Assembly (NCBI GenBank): GCA_017307375.1 | Contig: JAFKFH010000016.1 | Span: 1-64,000, forward strand | DNA length: 64,000 bases | Direction: 5' to 3' | Origin: Alphaproteobacteria bacterium | Lineage (GTDB): Bacteria; Pseudomonadota; Alphaproteobacteria; Ferrovibrionales; Ferrovibrionaceae | Shown here: positions 19,397 to 26,966 of the stretch, in pieces | How positions within the stretch are numbered: the first letter of the stretch is position 1 | Layout of the letters: each line of letters begins with the position of its first letter | Program-made: the position numbers and the translations under genes | The notes under the pieces: generated by a model | What the model was told of the DNA's origin: nothing | Database searches by the model: none | The model's input: the letters and a program-made list of their open reading frames with translations, nothing else

Positions 19397-19714
19397 TTAC
19401 GTCACCGTGATGGCGGGATGGTCAAGCCCCGTAACGTATTTTGGTGACGAGCCACCGGGGTTGCCCCAGCCGGTGACATCGGGGCCGAAGAATTCGGCAT
19501 TGATCGCCTTGAACGCCTGCGCCGCCGCGGGCAGGTCCTCCTCGTCGTAGATCGCCTGCACCGGACAGACCGACAGGCAGATACCGCAATTGATGCATTC
19601 GTCCGGGTGGATGTACATCATCCTCCCGCCCTCATAGATGCACTCGACCGGGCATACCGTCTGGCAGGCGCCGTCCTTCACATCGATGCAGGGCGAGACG
19701 ATGACGTAGGCCAT
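19397..19714 (-). CDS. 7Fe (3Fe-4S/4Fe-4S) ferredoxin, 105 aa
   Basis: Cys9, Cys17, Cys21, Cys25 and Cys40, Cys43, Cys46, Cys50. The first cluster motif C-x7-C-x3-CP is the FdxA-type pattern that holds a 3Fe-4S plus a 4Fe-4S centre; the second is CxxCxxCxxxCP. The length of about 105 aa, with a C-terminal extension after residue 60, fits FdxA. It is nine bases downstream of the enoyl-CoA hydratase gene on the same strand and so looks like the last gene of operon A, where it could supply or take electrons for the FAD oxidoreductase. FdxA homologues are often monocistronic, so an independent role is possible. Confidence 0.9.
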   Translation of the reverse strand: MAYVIVSPCIDVKDGACQTVCPVECIYEGGRMMYIHPDECINCGICLSVCPVQAIYDEEDLPAAAQAFKAINAEFFGPDVTGWGNPGGSSPKYVTGLDHPAITVT

Positions 19715-19723
19715 GGCTGTTCC

Positions 19724-20500
19724 CTATTCGCCTTTCCAGACCGGCTGGCGCTTTTCCTGGAAGGCGCGGACGCCTTCGTCCTGGTCGGTCGAGCGCAACG
19801 CCTCGACCAGCGCCGGGGTGCGCAGGGCCTGGGCTTCCTGCGCGGTCAGCCGGCTGCCCGCCCGCACCATCTGCTTGATCGCGCGCAGCGACAGCGGCGC
19901 GCAGGCCAGCATCTCGGCGACCCAGCGGTCGACCGCCTGGTCGAGACCGGCCGCCGGCACCACCTCGTTGACCAGGCCCAGCCCCAGCGCTTCCGCGGCA
20001 CCGAAGCGGCGGCCGGTCAGCAGGATGCCCATGGCCTGGACGTGGCTGACCCGGCGCGGCAGCATGGCGATACCGCCGTCGAGCGCCAGCCGGCCGACGC
20101 GCGGCTCGGGCAGGCCGAAGGTCGCGTTCTCGGCGGCGATCACCAGGTCGCAGCCCAGCACCATCTCGAACCCGCCGCCGAGCGCATGGCCGTTGACCCG
20201 GGCGATCACCGGCACGTCGAGGGTATCGCGCAGCGCGATGCCGCCGAAGCCGCCGGGCCGGTGGGTCGACCAGTATTCGAGACCGGACGAGCCCGAGCCC
20301 GACTTCATGTCGGCGCCGGTGCAGAACGCGCGCTCGCCCGCGCCGGTCAGCACGACGACGCGGACCGAGCGGTCGCGCTCGATCTTTTCCCAGGTCTCGA
20401 TCAGCGCCTTCTCGGTGGCCTGGTCGATCGCGTTCATGCGGTCGGGCCGGTCGATGGTGACCCGCGCGATGCCGCCTTCGGTATCGACGCGCAGGCTCAT
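19724..20500 (-). CDS. Enoyl-CoA hydratase/isomerase family protein, 258 aa
   Basis: Crotonase fold: INRP-like TIDRPDRMNAID, first oxyanion strand AFCTGADMKSG, second oxyanion segment NGHALGGGFEMVLGCD, then FGLPEPRVGRLALDGG. The acidic residue in the GLPEP loop is kept, consistent with hydratase or isomerase chemistry on an acyl-CoA. The start MSLRVDTEGG overlaps the CoA-transferase stop by four bases (ATGA), so translation is coupled. In operon A it probably acts on the CoA ester made by that transferase. Confidence 0.9.
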   Translation of the reverse strand: MSLRVDTEGGIARVTIDRPDRMNAIDQATEKALIETWEKIERDRSVRVVVLTGAGERAFCTGADMKSGSGSSGLEYWSTHRPGGFGGIALRDTLDVPVIARVNGHALGGGFEMVLGCDLVIAAENATFGLPEPRVGRLALDGGIAMLPRRVSHVQAMGILLTGRRFGAAEALGLGLVNEVVPAAGLDQAVDRWVAEMLACAPLSLRAIKQMVRAGSRLTAQEAQALRTPALVEALRSTDQDEGVRAFQEKRQPVWKGE

Positions 20501-21684
20501 GCCACCACCTTCGCAGCCTTCAGCGCGGCGATGCGCGCGGGGTCGAACCCGGCCTCGGCCAGGATTTCCGACCCATGCTGGCCCAGCCTGGGCGGCGGGC
20601 GGCGCAGCTGGAAGGCCGAGGGATCCATGGTCAGCGGCGAGCCGATCAGCTTCATGTCGTCGCCATAACCGACGATCATGCCGTTGGCCGCGGTCTGCTC
20701 GCTGGCCAGCGCCTCGGCGATGGTCTGGACCGGCGCGCAGAGCAGGTCCTGCTCCTCCAGCCGGCCGAGCCAGTAGGCGGTGGTGTCGGTCGCGAAGCGC
20801 TCGGCGAACCGGGCCTGCAGCTCGGCCTTGGTCGCCACCTGGGCGGCAAAGGTCGCGTGCCGGGGATCGGCCGACAGGTCGGGCAGGTCGAGGGCCCGGC
20901 AGATATCCTGCAGCGGGTTGGCCTTGAACGCGCCCACCAGCACCAGGGCGCCGTCGGTCGTCTCGAACACGCCGGTCAGCGGGAACGACCCCCAGTTCAG
21001 GTCGCGCTGCCGCTGCAGCCACATCGCGGCTTCCTGCATCTGCATTGCCAGCATCGAATCGTAGAGCGAGACCGATACCTGCTGGCCGACGCCGGTGCGG
21101 TCGCGCTGCAGCAGCGCCAGCAGGATCGACTGCACCAGATGCATGCCGGCCGAATAATCGGCCAGCGCGGTCGAATAGACGCTCAGCTTCTGGTCCGGGT
21201 TGGGGCGGCGGTGCATCACGCCGGACAGCGCCTGGGCCAGGATGTCCTGGCCGCCCTTGTGGGCGAACGGGCCGGTCTGGCCGAAACCCGAGCCGAAGGC
21301 GCAGATGATGCGCGGGTTGATCTTCGACAGCGCCTCGTAGCCGAACCCCATCCGCTCCATCACCCCGGCGCGGAAATTGTTCACGACGACGTCGGCGGTC
21401 CTGACCAGCTCGTAGATCACGGCCTTGCCCTCGGGCCCGCGGACGTCCAGCGCGATCGACCGCTTGTTGCGGTTCAGGCTGCGGAACACCGGATTGTCGA
21501 GGCCGTCGGGATCGTCCGCGATCGAGGTGCGGGAGAGGTCGCCCGCCCCCGCCCGCTCGATCTTGATCACGTCGGCGCCGTAATCGGCCAGCATCTGCGT
21601 GGCGCAAGGACCCATCATCACCTGGGTGAAATCAATGACCTTGATGCCCGACAGCGGCTGGGCCTTCTGGCTTTCCCCGGTCAT
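20497..21684 (-). CDS. CaiB/BaiF family (class III) CoA-transferase, 395 aa
   Basis: Begins with the family signature LSGIKVIDFTQVMMGPCATQ and has VVNNFRAGVMERMG. The catalytic aspartate should be Asp176 in ALADYSAGMH, matching the Asp169 region of formyl-CoA transferase. These enzymes move CoA between carboxylic acids through an enzyme-bound anhydride. Here it likely activates the imported acid or its oxidised product. It is coupled to both neighbours: one base shared with the FAD oxidoreductase stop and four with the hydratase start. Confidence 0.92.
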   Translation of the reverse strand: MTGESQKAQPLSGIKVIDFTQVMMGPCATQMLADYGADVIKIERAGAGDLSRTSIADDPDGLDNPVFRSLNRNKRSIALDVRGPEGKAVIYELVRTADVVVNNFRAGVMERMGFGYEALSKINPRIICAFGSGFGQTGPFAHKGGQDILAQALSGVMHRRPNPDQKLSVYSTALADYSAGMHLVQSILLALLQRDRTGVGQQVSVSLYDSMLAMQMQEAAMWLQRQRDLNWGSFPLTGVFETTDGALVLVGAFKANPLQDICRALDLPDLSADPRHATFAAQVATKAELQARFAERFATDTTAYWLGRLEEQDLLCAPVQTIAEALASEQTAANGMIVGYGDDMKLIGSPLTMDPSAFQLRRPPPRLGQHGSEILAEAGFDPARIAALKAAKVVA

Positions 21685-23042
21685 TACGCCGCCGCCTCCT
21701 CGGCCGTCGTGGCGTTCGGGGCCGGGATGTCGCCGGGATCGGCGCCCTGGGCGCGCAGCACCTGCTGGACCTTCTTCACGTCGACCTGCTCGACCGGCAC
21801 GCCGGCCTGCAGCGACAGCGCCGCGGCGACGCCGACGGCCTCGCCCATCGCCATGCAGGGCGGAATCTCGCGCGAGATCCGCTGCGCCGAGCCGGTCGCC
21901 GAATAATGCCGGCCGGCGACCAGCAGCTGGCCGACGTTCTTGGGCAGCAGCGAGCGGTAGGGGTAGTAGTAGTCGCGGCCGCGGGCCACGGTGTCGGGGA
22001 AGTGGCGGCGGTTCTGCACGTCTTCCTTCGTCATCACGTAGTGGCCTTCCAGCAGGCGGGTCTGGCGGATGCCGAGCTGCGGGGCGACGTCGACGATGAA
22101 GGCGTTCTTGAAACCCGGCATGTTCGCCCTGATGTATTCGACCAGCGCGTTCATCCGGCGGCGCCCCTCGAAGTCGGCGCGGGTCAGGTCGGCGACCTTC
22201 AGCCCGTCATAGCCGGCCATGTGCGGGCAGTTGCACCAGACGATGCCGGGCAGCGGCGTCTTCAGCCACCATTTGTCCCACGAACCGCCCATGATCTTCT
22301 TGGCTTCGCGGTCGATCGCGTTGAATTTCTCCGGCTCCTCGTACTCGAAGCGCTCGGCCGCTTCCGTGTCGACGCCGCCCAGGCGGAACACGGTGGTGAC
22401 GATGAAGGCGCCGTTGGTGACCGGGGCGCCGGCCGAGGCCGCGACGTCGAGGTCGCCGGTGGCGTCGACCACGGTGCGGCCGAGGATGGCCTGGCGGCCC
22501 TCCTTGCTTTCGGCGATGACGCCGGTGATGCGGCCGCCCTCGGTGATGGCGCGCGAGAACCAGCTATGCAGTCGCAGATCGATCCCGGCCTCGGCCACCA
22601 TGTCGTTGGCGGCGCGCTTGTAGCCGTCGGGGTCGAAGGCCGCGGCATAGCAGACCGGCTGCGGCTTGTGGTGGGAGTGGAAGTCGAACACGCCCCAGCG
22701 CGACCACTTCTTCCACATCTCCCAGTCCGAGCGGCGGTCGGCTTCCGGCGGGGTGACGCACAGTCCCATCCGTTCCATGCGGTCGATCATCTCGCCGCAG
22801 ATGCCTTTCACCGAGATTTCCTGGCCGTTGCACATGTCGTCGAGCACGAGGACCATGCCGCCCGAGGCCAGGCCGCCGAGATAGGGATAGCGTTCCAGCA
22901 GGATCACCGACAGGCCCTGGCGGGCGCCGGCCACCGCGGCCGAGATGCCGGCCGGGCCGCCGCCGACCACGACCAGGTCGGCCGAGCCGGCCACCGGAAC
23001 CTGGCCACCCGGTTCGCTGATGAAATCAGGAGTTGTGTTCAT
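21684..23042 (-). CDS. FAD-dependent oxidoreductase, 452 aa
   Basis: N-terminal dinucleotide fold DLVVVGGGPAGISAAVAGARQG (first glycines near residue 27) with the acidic strand end LLERYPYLGGLASGGM, which fits the FAD-dependent oxidoreductase group that includes thiazole- and fumarate-reductase-like enzymes. A C-terminal FAD motif is GRHYSATGSAQRISREIPP. The substrate is not evident. It sits between the ABC permease and the CoA-transferase, suggesting that it oxidises the imported compound before CoA transfer. AAAGGA lies upstream of the ATG. Confidence 0.85.
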   Translation of the reverse strand: MNTTPDFISEPGGQVPVAGSADLVVVGGGPAGISAAVAGARQGLSVILLERYPYLGGLASGGMVLVLDDMCNGQEISVKGICGEMIDRMERMGLCVTPPEADRRSDWEMWKKWSRWGVFDFHSHHKPQPVCYAAAFDPDGYKRAANDMVAEAGIDLRLHSWFSRAITEGGRITGVIAESKEGRQAILGRTVVDATGDLDVAASAGAPVTNGAFIVTTVFRLGGVDTEAAERFEYEEPEKFNAIDREAKKIMGGSWDKWWLKTPLPGIVWCNCPHMAGYDGLKVADLTRADFEGRRRMNALVEYIRANMPGFKNAFIVDVAPQLGIRQTRLLEGHYVMTKEDVQNRRHFPDTVARGRDYYYPYRSLLPKNVGQLLVAGRHYSATGSAQRISREIPPCMAMGEAVGVAAALSLQAGVPVEQVDVKKVQQVLRAQGADPGDIPAPNATTAEEAAA

Positions 23043-23067
23043 GACCGAAGTCCTTTCTTTGAGGCGC

Positions 23068-23085
23068 CGCCGTCGTCAGACGGCG
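23068..23085 (-). other. Short intercistronic hairpin at the end of the ABC permease gene
   Basis: Seven-bp stem (23068-23074 with 23079-23085), loop GTCA, overlapping the permease stop. There is no T-run. It may separate transporter and enzyme parts of the operon A mRNA by processing or partial termination. Confidence 0.3.
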
Positions 23086-23927
23086 CGGCCGACGTTCCAC
23101 TTCAGGATGCGACGCTCGGCATAGGTGATGACGCCGAAGAAGGCCGCGGAGAAGGTGGAGCCGACGGCGATCGTGGCGTAGAGCAGGGCGGAGTCGAAAT
23201 TGTAGGTGGCCTGGATGATCAGGGCGCCGATGCCGGTGGTCGACCCGATCCATTCGCCGACGATGGCGCCGATCACGGCGGTCGAGGCGGCGATCTTGAG
23301 GGCGGAGAACAGGTAGGGCAGCGAGTTCTGCACGCGGATCTTGAAGAAGATCTCGGACTGCGAGGCCGACAGTACCTTCATCAGCTCGAGCGCCTGGGGG
23401 TTCACGTCGCGCAGGCCGCGCGTCATGTTGACCAGCGTGGGGAAAAAGCAGATCAGCGCGGCGATGGCGATCTTGGGCTCCATGCCGTTGCCGAGCAGCA
23501 GCACCAGGATCGGCGCCTTGGCGACGACCGGGATGGTGTTGATCATCACCGCGACGGGGAAGAAGGCTTCTTCCATCGTCTTTTTCTGGACGAAGGCGGT
23601 CGCGATCAGGATCGCGGCGACATTGCCCAGCACGAAGCCCAGCACCGCCTCGATCGCGGTGGGCAGCAGGTTCGTCATCAGGATGCCGAACTTGGCGATG
23701 ATGGTCTGGACCACCGCGACCGGCGAGGGCGCGATGAACGGCTTGATGTCGAAGGCTTCGACCGCCGCCCACCACAGGAAGATCAGCCCGGCGATGGCGA
23801 CGACGGGCAGGATGCGCTTGCGCCACAAGAGGCGGCGCTGATGGGCGAGGAACTTGGCCTGGGCGGCCTTGTCGTCGGTGAAGGCGCCGGCGAGGCCGGC
23901 CCCGGGATCGAGGGCATGGTCGCTCAT
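23076..23927 (-). CDS. ABC transporter permease (SsuC/TauC type), 283 aa
   Basis: About six membrane helices; the EAA-like cytoplasmic loop for the ATPase is VGEWIGSTTGIGALI, preceded by PYLFSALKIAASTAVIGAI, as in the nitrate/sulfonate/taurine importers. With the ATPase and the binding protein it forms an NMT1/SsuA-type importer in the inner membrane. It shares one base with the ATPase stop. Specificity must come from the binding protein. Confidence 0.9.
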   Translation of the reverse strand: MSDHALDPGAGLAGAFTDDKAAQAKFLAHQRRLLWRKRILPVVAIAGLIFLWWAAVEAFDIKPFIAPSPVAVVQTIIAKFGILMTNLLPTAIEAVLGFVLGNVAAILIATAFVQKKTMEEAFFPVAVMINTIPVVAKAPILVLLLGNGMEPKIAIAALICFFPTLVNMTRGLRDVNPQALELMKVLSASQSEIFFKIRVQNSLPYLFSALKIAASTAVIGAIVGEWIGSTTGIGALIIQATYNFDSALLYATIAVGSTFSAAFFGVITYAERRILKWNVGRAV

Positions 23928-24754
23928 CAGCAGGTCTCCAGGACGCGGCGCAGATGGCCGGCAAGCTGCACGAACTCGACGGTTTCGCGCACCGGCAGGC
24001 GGCGCTCGCCGGGCAGCTCGACCGGCACCAGCTCGCGCACCCGGCCCGGACGCGCGGCCAGCAGCAGGACCTGCTGGCCGAGGAAGGCGGCCTCGTAGAT
24101 CGAATGGGTGACGAACAGGATGGTGACGCCGGTCTTGGCCCAGACGTCGAGCAGCTCTTCGTTCAGCCGGTCGCGGGTGATCTCGTCCAGCGCCCCGAAC
24201 GGCTCGTCCATCATCAGCAGCTTGGGGCCCGAGACCAGCGCGCGGGCGATCGCCACGCGCTGGCGCATGCCGCCCGACAGTTCGTGCGGATAGGCGTCTT
24301 CCCAGCCGGCCAGGCCGACCAGCGCCAGCAGTTCGCGCGGGTCGCGGTTGCCGGGCCGCGACGCTCCCCCGCCGACTTCCAGCGGCAGGGTGACGTTCTG
24401 CAGCGCGGTGCGCCAGGGCAGCAGCGCCGCATCCTGGAAGACGAAGCCGATGTCGCGGCGCTCGCGTGCCACCGACGGCTTGTCCCCCAGGACGGTCAGC
24501 GATCCGGCCGTGGGTTCGATGAGGTCCGCGACCACGCGCAGCAAGGTCGACTTGCCGCAGCCCGACGGGCCCAGCAGCGTGATGAAGCTGCCGGCCGCGA
24601 CCTGGAGGTCGACGTCCTGCAGCGCCGTCACCGTGCCGCGCTCGGTCGTGAAGCGCACGGTGACGCCGCGGCAGTCGATGGCCGTGCCGGCGCCTTGCGG
24701 CGGGCTCGGGGCTTGGGGCGGCGTCTGCCGCATGGCGATGGCCTGGACCGTCAT
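23927..24754 (-). CDS. ABC transporter ATP-binding protein (SsuB/TauB type), 275 aa
   Basis: Walker A GPSGCGKST (residues 62-70), signature [15 protein letters not shown], Walker B LLMMDEPFGALDE and the H-loop VTHSIYEAAFL. The FGALDE form after Walker B is typical of nitrate/sulfonate/taurine ATPases. The N-terminal 25 residues are Pro/Ala-rich and outside the domain, so a slightly later start is possible. It follows the binding-protein gene by eight bases. Confidence 0.92.
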   Translation of the reverse strand: MTVQAIAMRQTPPQAPSPPQGAGTAIDCRGVTVRFTTERGTVTALQDVDLQVAAGSFITLLGPSGCGKSTLLRVVADLIEPTAGSLTVLGDKPSVARERRDIGFVFQDAALLPWRTALQNVTLPLEVGGGASRPGNRDPRELLALVGLAGWEDAYPHELSGGMRQRVAIARALVSGPKLLMMDEPFGALDEITRDRLNEELLDVWAKTGVTILFVTHSIYEAAFLGQQVLLLAARPGRVRELVPVELPGERRLPVRETVEFVQLAGHLRRVLETC

Positions 24755-24762
24755 CTAGGGCC

Positions 24763-25803
24763 TCAACCGATCTTCGGGCGGGCAGCCTTGGTCGCGTCCA
24801 GGATGGCGGTGGTCACCACCTGGTCGAGCTTGGGCGCGCCGGCCGAGAACTGGCCGAGCTCGTCGTACAGCTTGATCTGGTCCTGCCAGACAGCCGTGTC
24901 GAAGGTGCCCCAGCCGCCGGCCTTGGTCGTCGGGGTGAAGACGAACTTCAGCAGGGTCGACGTGCCCTCGATCTCATCCTTCTTCACCAGGTTCGGGTAT
25001 TCCTGGATCATCAGGTCGACCGACTTCTCGACATTGTCGCGGGCATAGGCCCAGCCCTTGGCCGAGGCGCGGGTAAAGCGCTCGACCATGTCGGCCTTCT
25101 TGGTCAGGATATCGGTGGTGGTGTAGTAGGGCAGGGCGTAGAGCTTGACCCCGTTGTCCCACAGCCGCATGTCGATGCGGTCGGGTCCCAGCACGGCCAG
25201 CGCGGTGGTGTTGGTCACCCAGCCCGAGATCGCGTCGACCTGGCCGGTCAGCAGCGGCGTCATGTCGGCGCCGACGACGACGATGTTGACGTCCTTCTCG
25301 GGGATGTTGTGGCGCTTCAGCAGCGCCTGCAGCAGGATCTTGCCGGTCGCCTGGACGCCGATCTTCTTGCCGATCATGTCCTGCGGCTTGCGGATCGGGG
25401 TCTTGGGCAGCGAGAAGAAGGCGTAGGGGTGTTCCTGCGCCCCGACCGCGAAGCACTTGACCGGGATCTTCTGCGACGCGGCCAGCATCAGCGACGGCGA
25501 CGACGAGACCTGGCCGAGTTCGAACCGGCCCGACGCGACGATGGCGACGCCGTCGATTGAGGGGCCGCCCGGCTGGATCTGGACGTTCAGCCCTTCTTCC
25601 TCGAAATAGCCGAGCTTCTTGGCGACGATGTCGCCGATCTGGTTGTTGCCGGCGAGCCAGCCGAGCTGGATGTTGACGGTGGTCGTCTTCGCCTGGGTAT
25701 AGCCGATGCGCGGCAGGCCGCCCGCCGCCGCCAGACCGGCAAGCCCCGCCGCGCCCTTCAGCACGCTGCGACGGCCGAGGTTCAGTTTGCCCGTGGTGTT
25801 CAT
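24763..25803 (-). CDS. ABC transporter substrate-binding protein (NMT1/SsuA-like), 346 aa
   Basis: Starts MNTTGKLNLGRRSVLKGAAG: a twin-arginine signal (RRSVLK) with an Ala/Leu-rich stretch, so it is probably folded before Tat export. The mature part has the NMT1/SsuA pattern TTVNIQLGWLAGNNQIGDI, FEEEGLNVQIQPGG and QDMIGKKIGVQ. These proteins bind sulfonates, pyrimidine precursors, aromatic acids or similar small organics. It is the first gene of operon A and is divergent from the LysR gene across 210 bp. The open frame continues upstream, but the RR signal marks the true start. Confidence 0.9.
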   Translation of the reverse strand: MNTTGKLNLGRRSVLKGAAGLAGLAAAGGLPRIGYTQAKTTTVNIQLGWLAGNNQIGDIVAKKLGYFEEEGLNVQIQPGGPSIDGVAIVASGRFELGQVSSSPSLMLAASQKIPVKCFAVGAQEHPYAFFSLPKTPIRKPQDMIGKKIGVQATGKILLQALLKRHNIPEKDVNIVVVGADMTPLLTGQVDAISGWVTNTTALAVLGPDRIDMRLWDNGVKLYALPYYTTTDILTKKADMVERFTRASAKGWAYARDNVEKSVDLMIQEYPNLVKKDEIEGTSTLLKFVFTPTTKAGGWGTFDTAVWQDQIKLYDELGQFSAGAPKLDQVVTTAILDATKAARPKIG

Positions 25804-25936
25804 TCGATCAAGCCCTCTCCTGTGCCGCAACGACCGTGATTGGCCGGCGGCTTTGCCCCGTTTCCCCTGAGGTGGCCCGCCGTCTTTGCGCGGTCGGGCG
25901 AAAGTACTTGAAGGGCGAGTATGACGGGGCCAGCGA

Positions 25937-25961
25937 GCGCGAAAAGAACAGATTTTCGCGC
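25937..25961. promoter_or_regulatory. 9-bp perfect inverted repeat between lysR and operon A
   Basis: GCGCGAAAA (25937-25945) and TTTTCGCGC (25953-25961) with a seven-base spacer. It lies 53-77 bp upstream of the lysR start and 134-158 bp upstream of the operon A start, in the shared control region where LysR-type regulators bind interrupted dyads. Confidence 0.5.
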
Positions 25962-26013
25962 GTGGTGCTGCTATTTTGGCATCACCGGTTTCTGCTTGCG
26001 GTATGGGGAGGCG

Positions 26014-26964
26014 ATGCACGCGGCGGTTTTGCGTTATGTCGAACAGGTGGCGAGGCTGGGGTCGATCCGCCGCGCGGCCGAGGCGCTGAACGTGGCGTCG
26101 TCGGCGGTCAACCGCCAGATCCTCAAGCTGGAGGAGGAGATCGGCACCCCGTTGTTCGAGCGGCGCCGCAACGGCGTGCTGCCGACCGCTGCCGGCGAGG
26201 TGCTGCTGCGCCATGTCCGCGAGACGATGACGGATTTCGAGCGCGCGCGCGCCGAGATCGCCGGGCTCTCGGGCACGGTGACCGGCTCGGTCCGGATGAT
26301 CTCGCTCGAATCGCTCTTGGTCCGTTTCATGCCGCAGATGGTCGAGGAGATCGGCCAGCGCCATCCCGGCATCAGTTTCACCGTCATGACGGTCGATCCC
26401 TCCAAGATCGGCGAGGAGCTGCGTTCGGGCCGCAACGATTTCGGCGTGCTGTTCGTCGACAGGCGCTATCGCGGCGTCGATACGCTGGCCGAGATCACCA
26501 CCGCGGTCGGCGCGGTGATGAGCCCCGATCACCCGCTGGCCAAGCGGCGCTGGCTGACCCTGACCGAATGCGCCGCCTATCCGGTGCTGATGCTGCACGA
26601 CCGCTGGCTGCTCGATGCGATCATGGTGACCGAGTTTGCCCAGTCCGGCGCCCGCTTCACCCCACGGATCGTCTCCAATTCGATCGAATTCATGCGCCAG
26701 TCGATGCTGCGCGGCCTCGGGATCGGCTTCTTCACCCCGGTCGGCTTCATCGACGAGATCCGCGCCGGCACGCTGGTCCACGTGCCGCTGGCCGAACCGC
26801 GCCTTGCCGACAGCCAGATCGGCATCCTGGTGCCGCGCGCCAAGCGGCTGTCGCCGCCGGCGCGCATCGTCATCAACCATATCCGCGAACGCATGGTGGC
26901 CCTGGCCGAGGAGATGCCGGCCCTGCCGGCCCCGCCGCGCCGCGGCCGGCGCGAAGAGGCCTAG
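26014..26964 (+). CDS. LysR-family transcriptional regulator, 316 aa
   Basis: Winged helix at the N-terminus (YVEQVARLGSIRRAAEALNV, SSAVNRQILKLEEEIGTPLF) and a LysR effector domain (SVRMISLESLLVRF to the end). ATG 26014 has GGGGAGG upstream; the open frame extends 31 codons further without a site. It is divergent from operon A and is the likely regulator of that operon. Two bases separate it from the sensor kinase gene, so the LysR protein and the two-component pair are probably made together. Confidence 0.9.
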   Translation: MHAAVLRYVEQVARLGSIRRAAEALNVASSAVNRQILKLEEEIGTPLFERRRNGVLPTAAGEVLLRHVRETMTDFERARAEIAGLSGTVTGSVRMISLESLLVRFMPQMVEEIGQRHPGISFTVMTVDPSKIGEELRSGRNDFGVLFVDRRYRGVDTLAEITTAVGAVMSPDHPLAKRRWLTLTECAAYPVLMLHDRWLLDAIMVTEFAQSGARFTPRIVSNSIEFMRQSMLRGLGIGFFTPVGFIDEIRAGTLVHVPLAEPRLADSQIGILVPRAKRLSPPARIVINHIRERMVALAEEMPALPAPPRRGRREEA

Positions 26965-26966
26965 CG

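Noticed and set aside
25804-26880. Long N-terminal extension of the operon A binding protein
   Set aside because: The extension is antisense to lysR and precedes a clear twin-arginine signal starting at 25803, so the short form is right.
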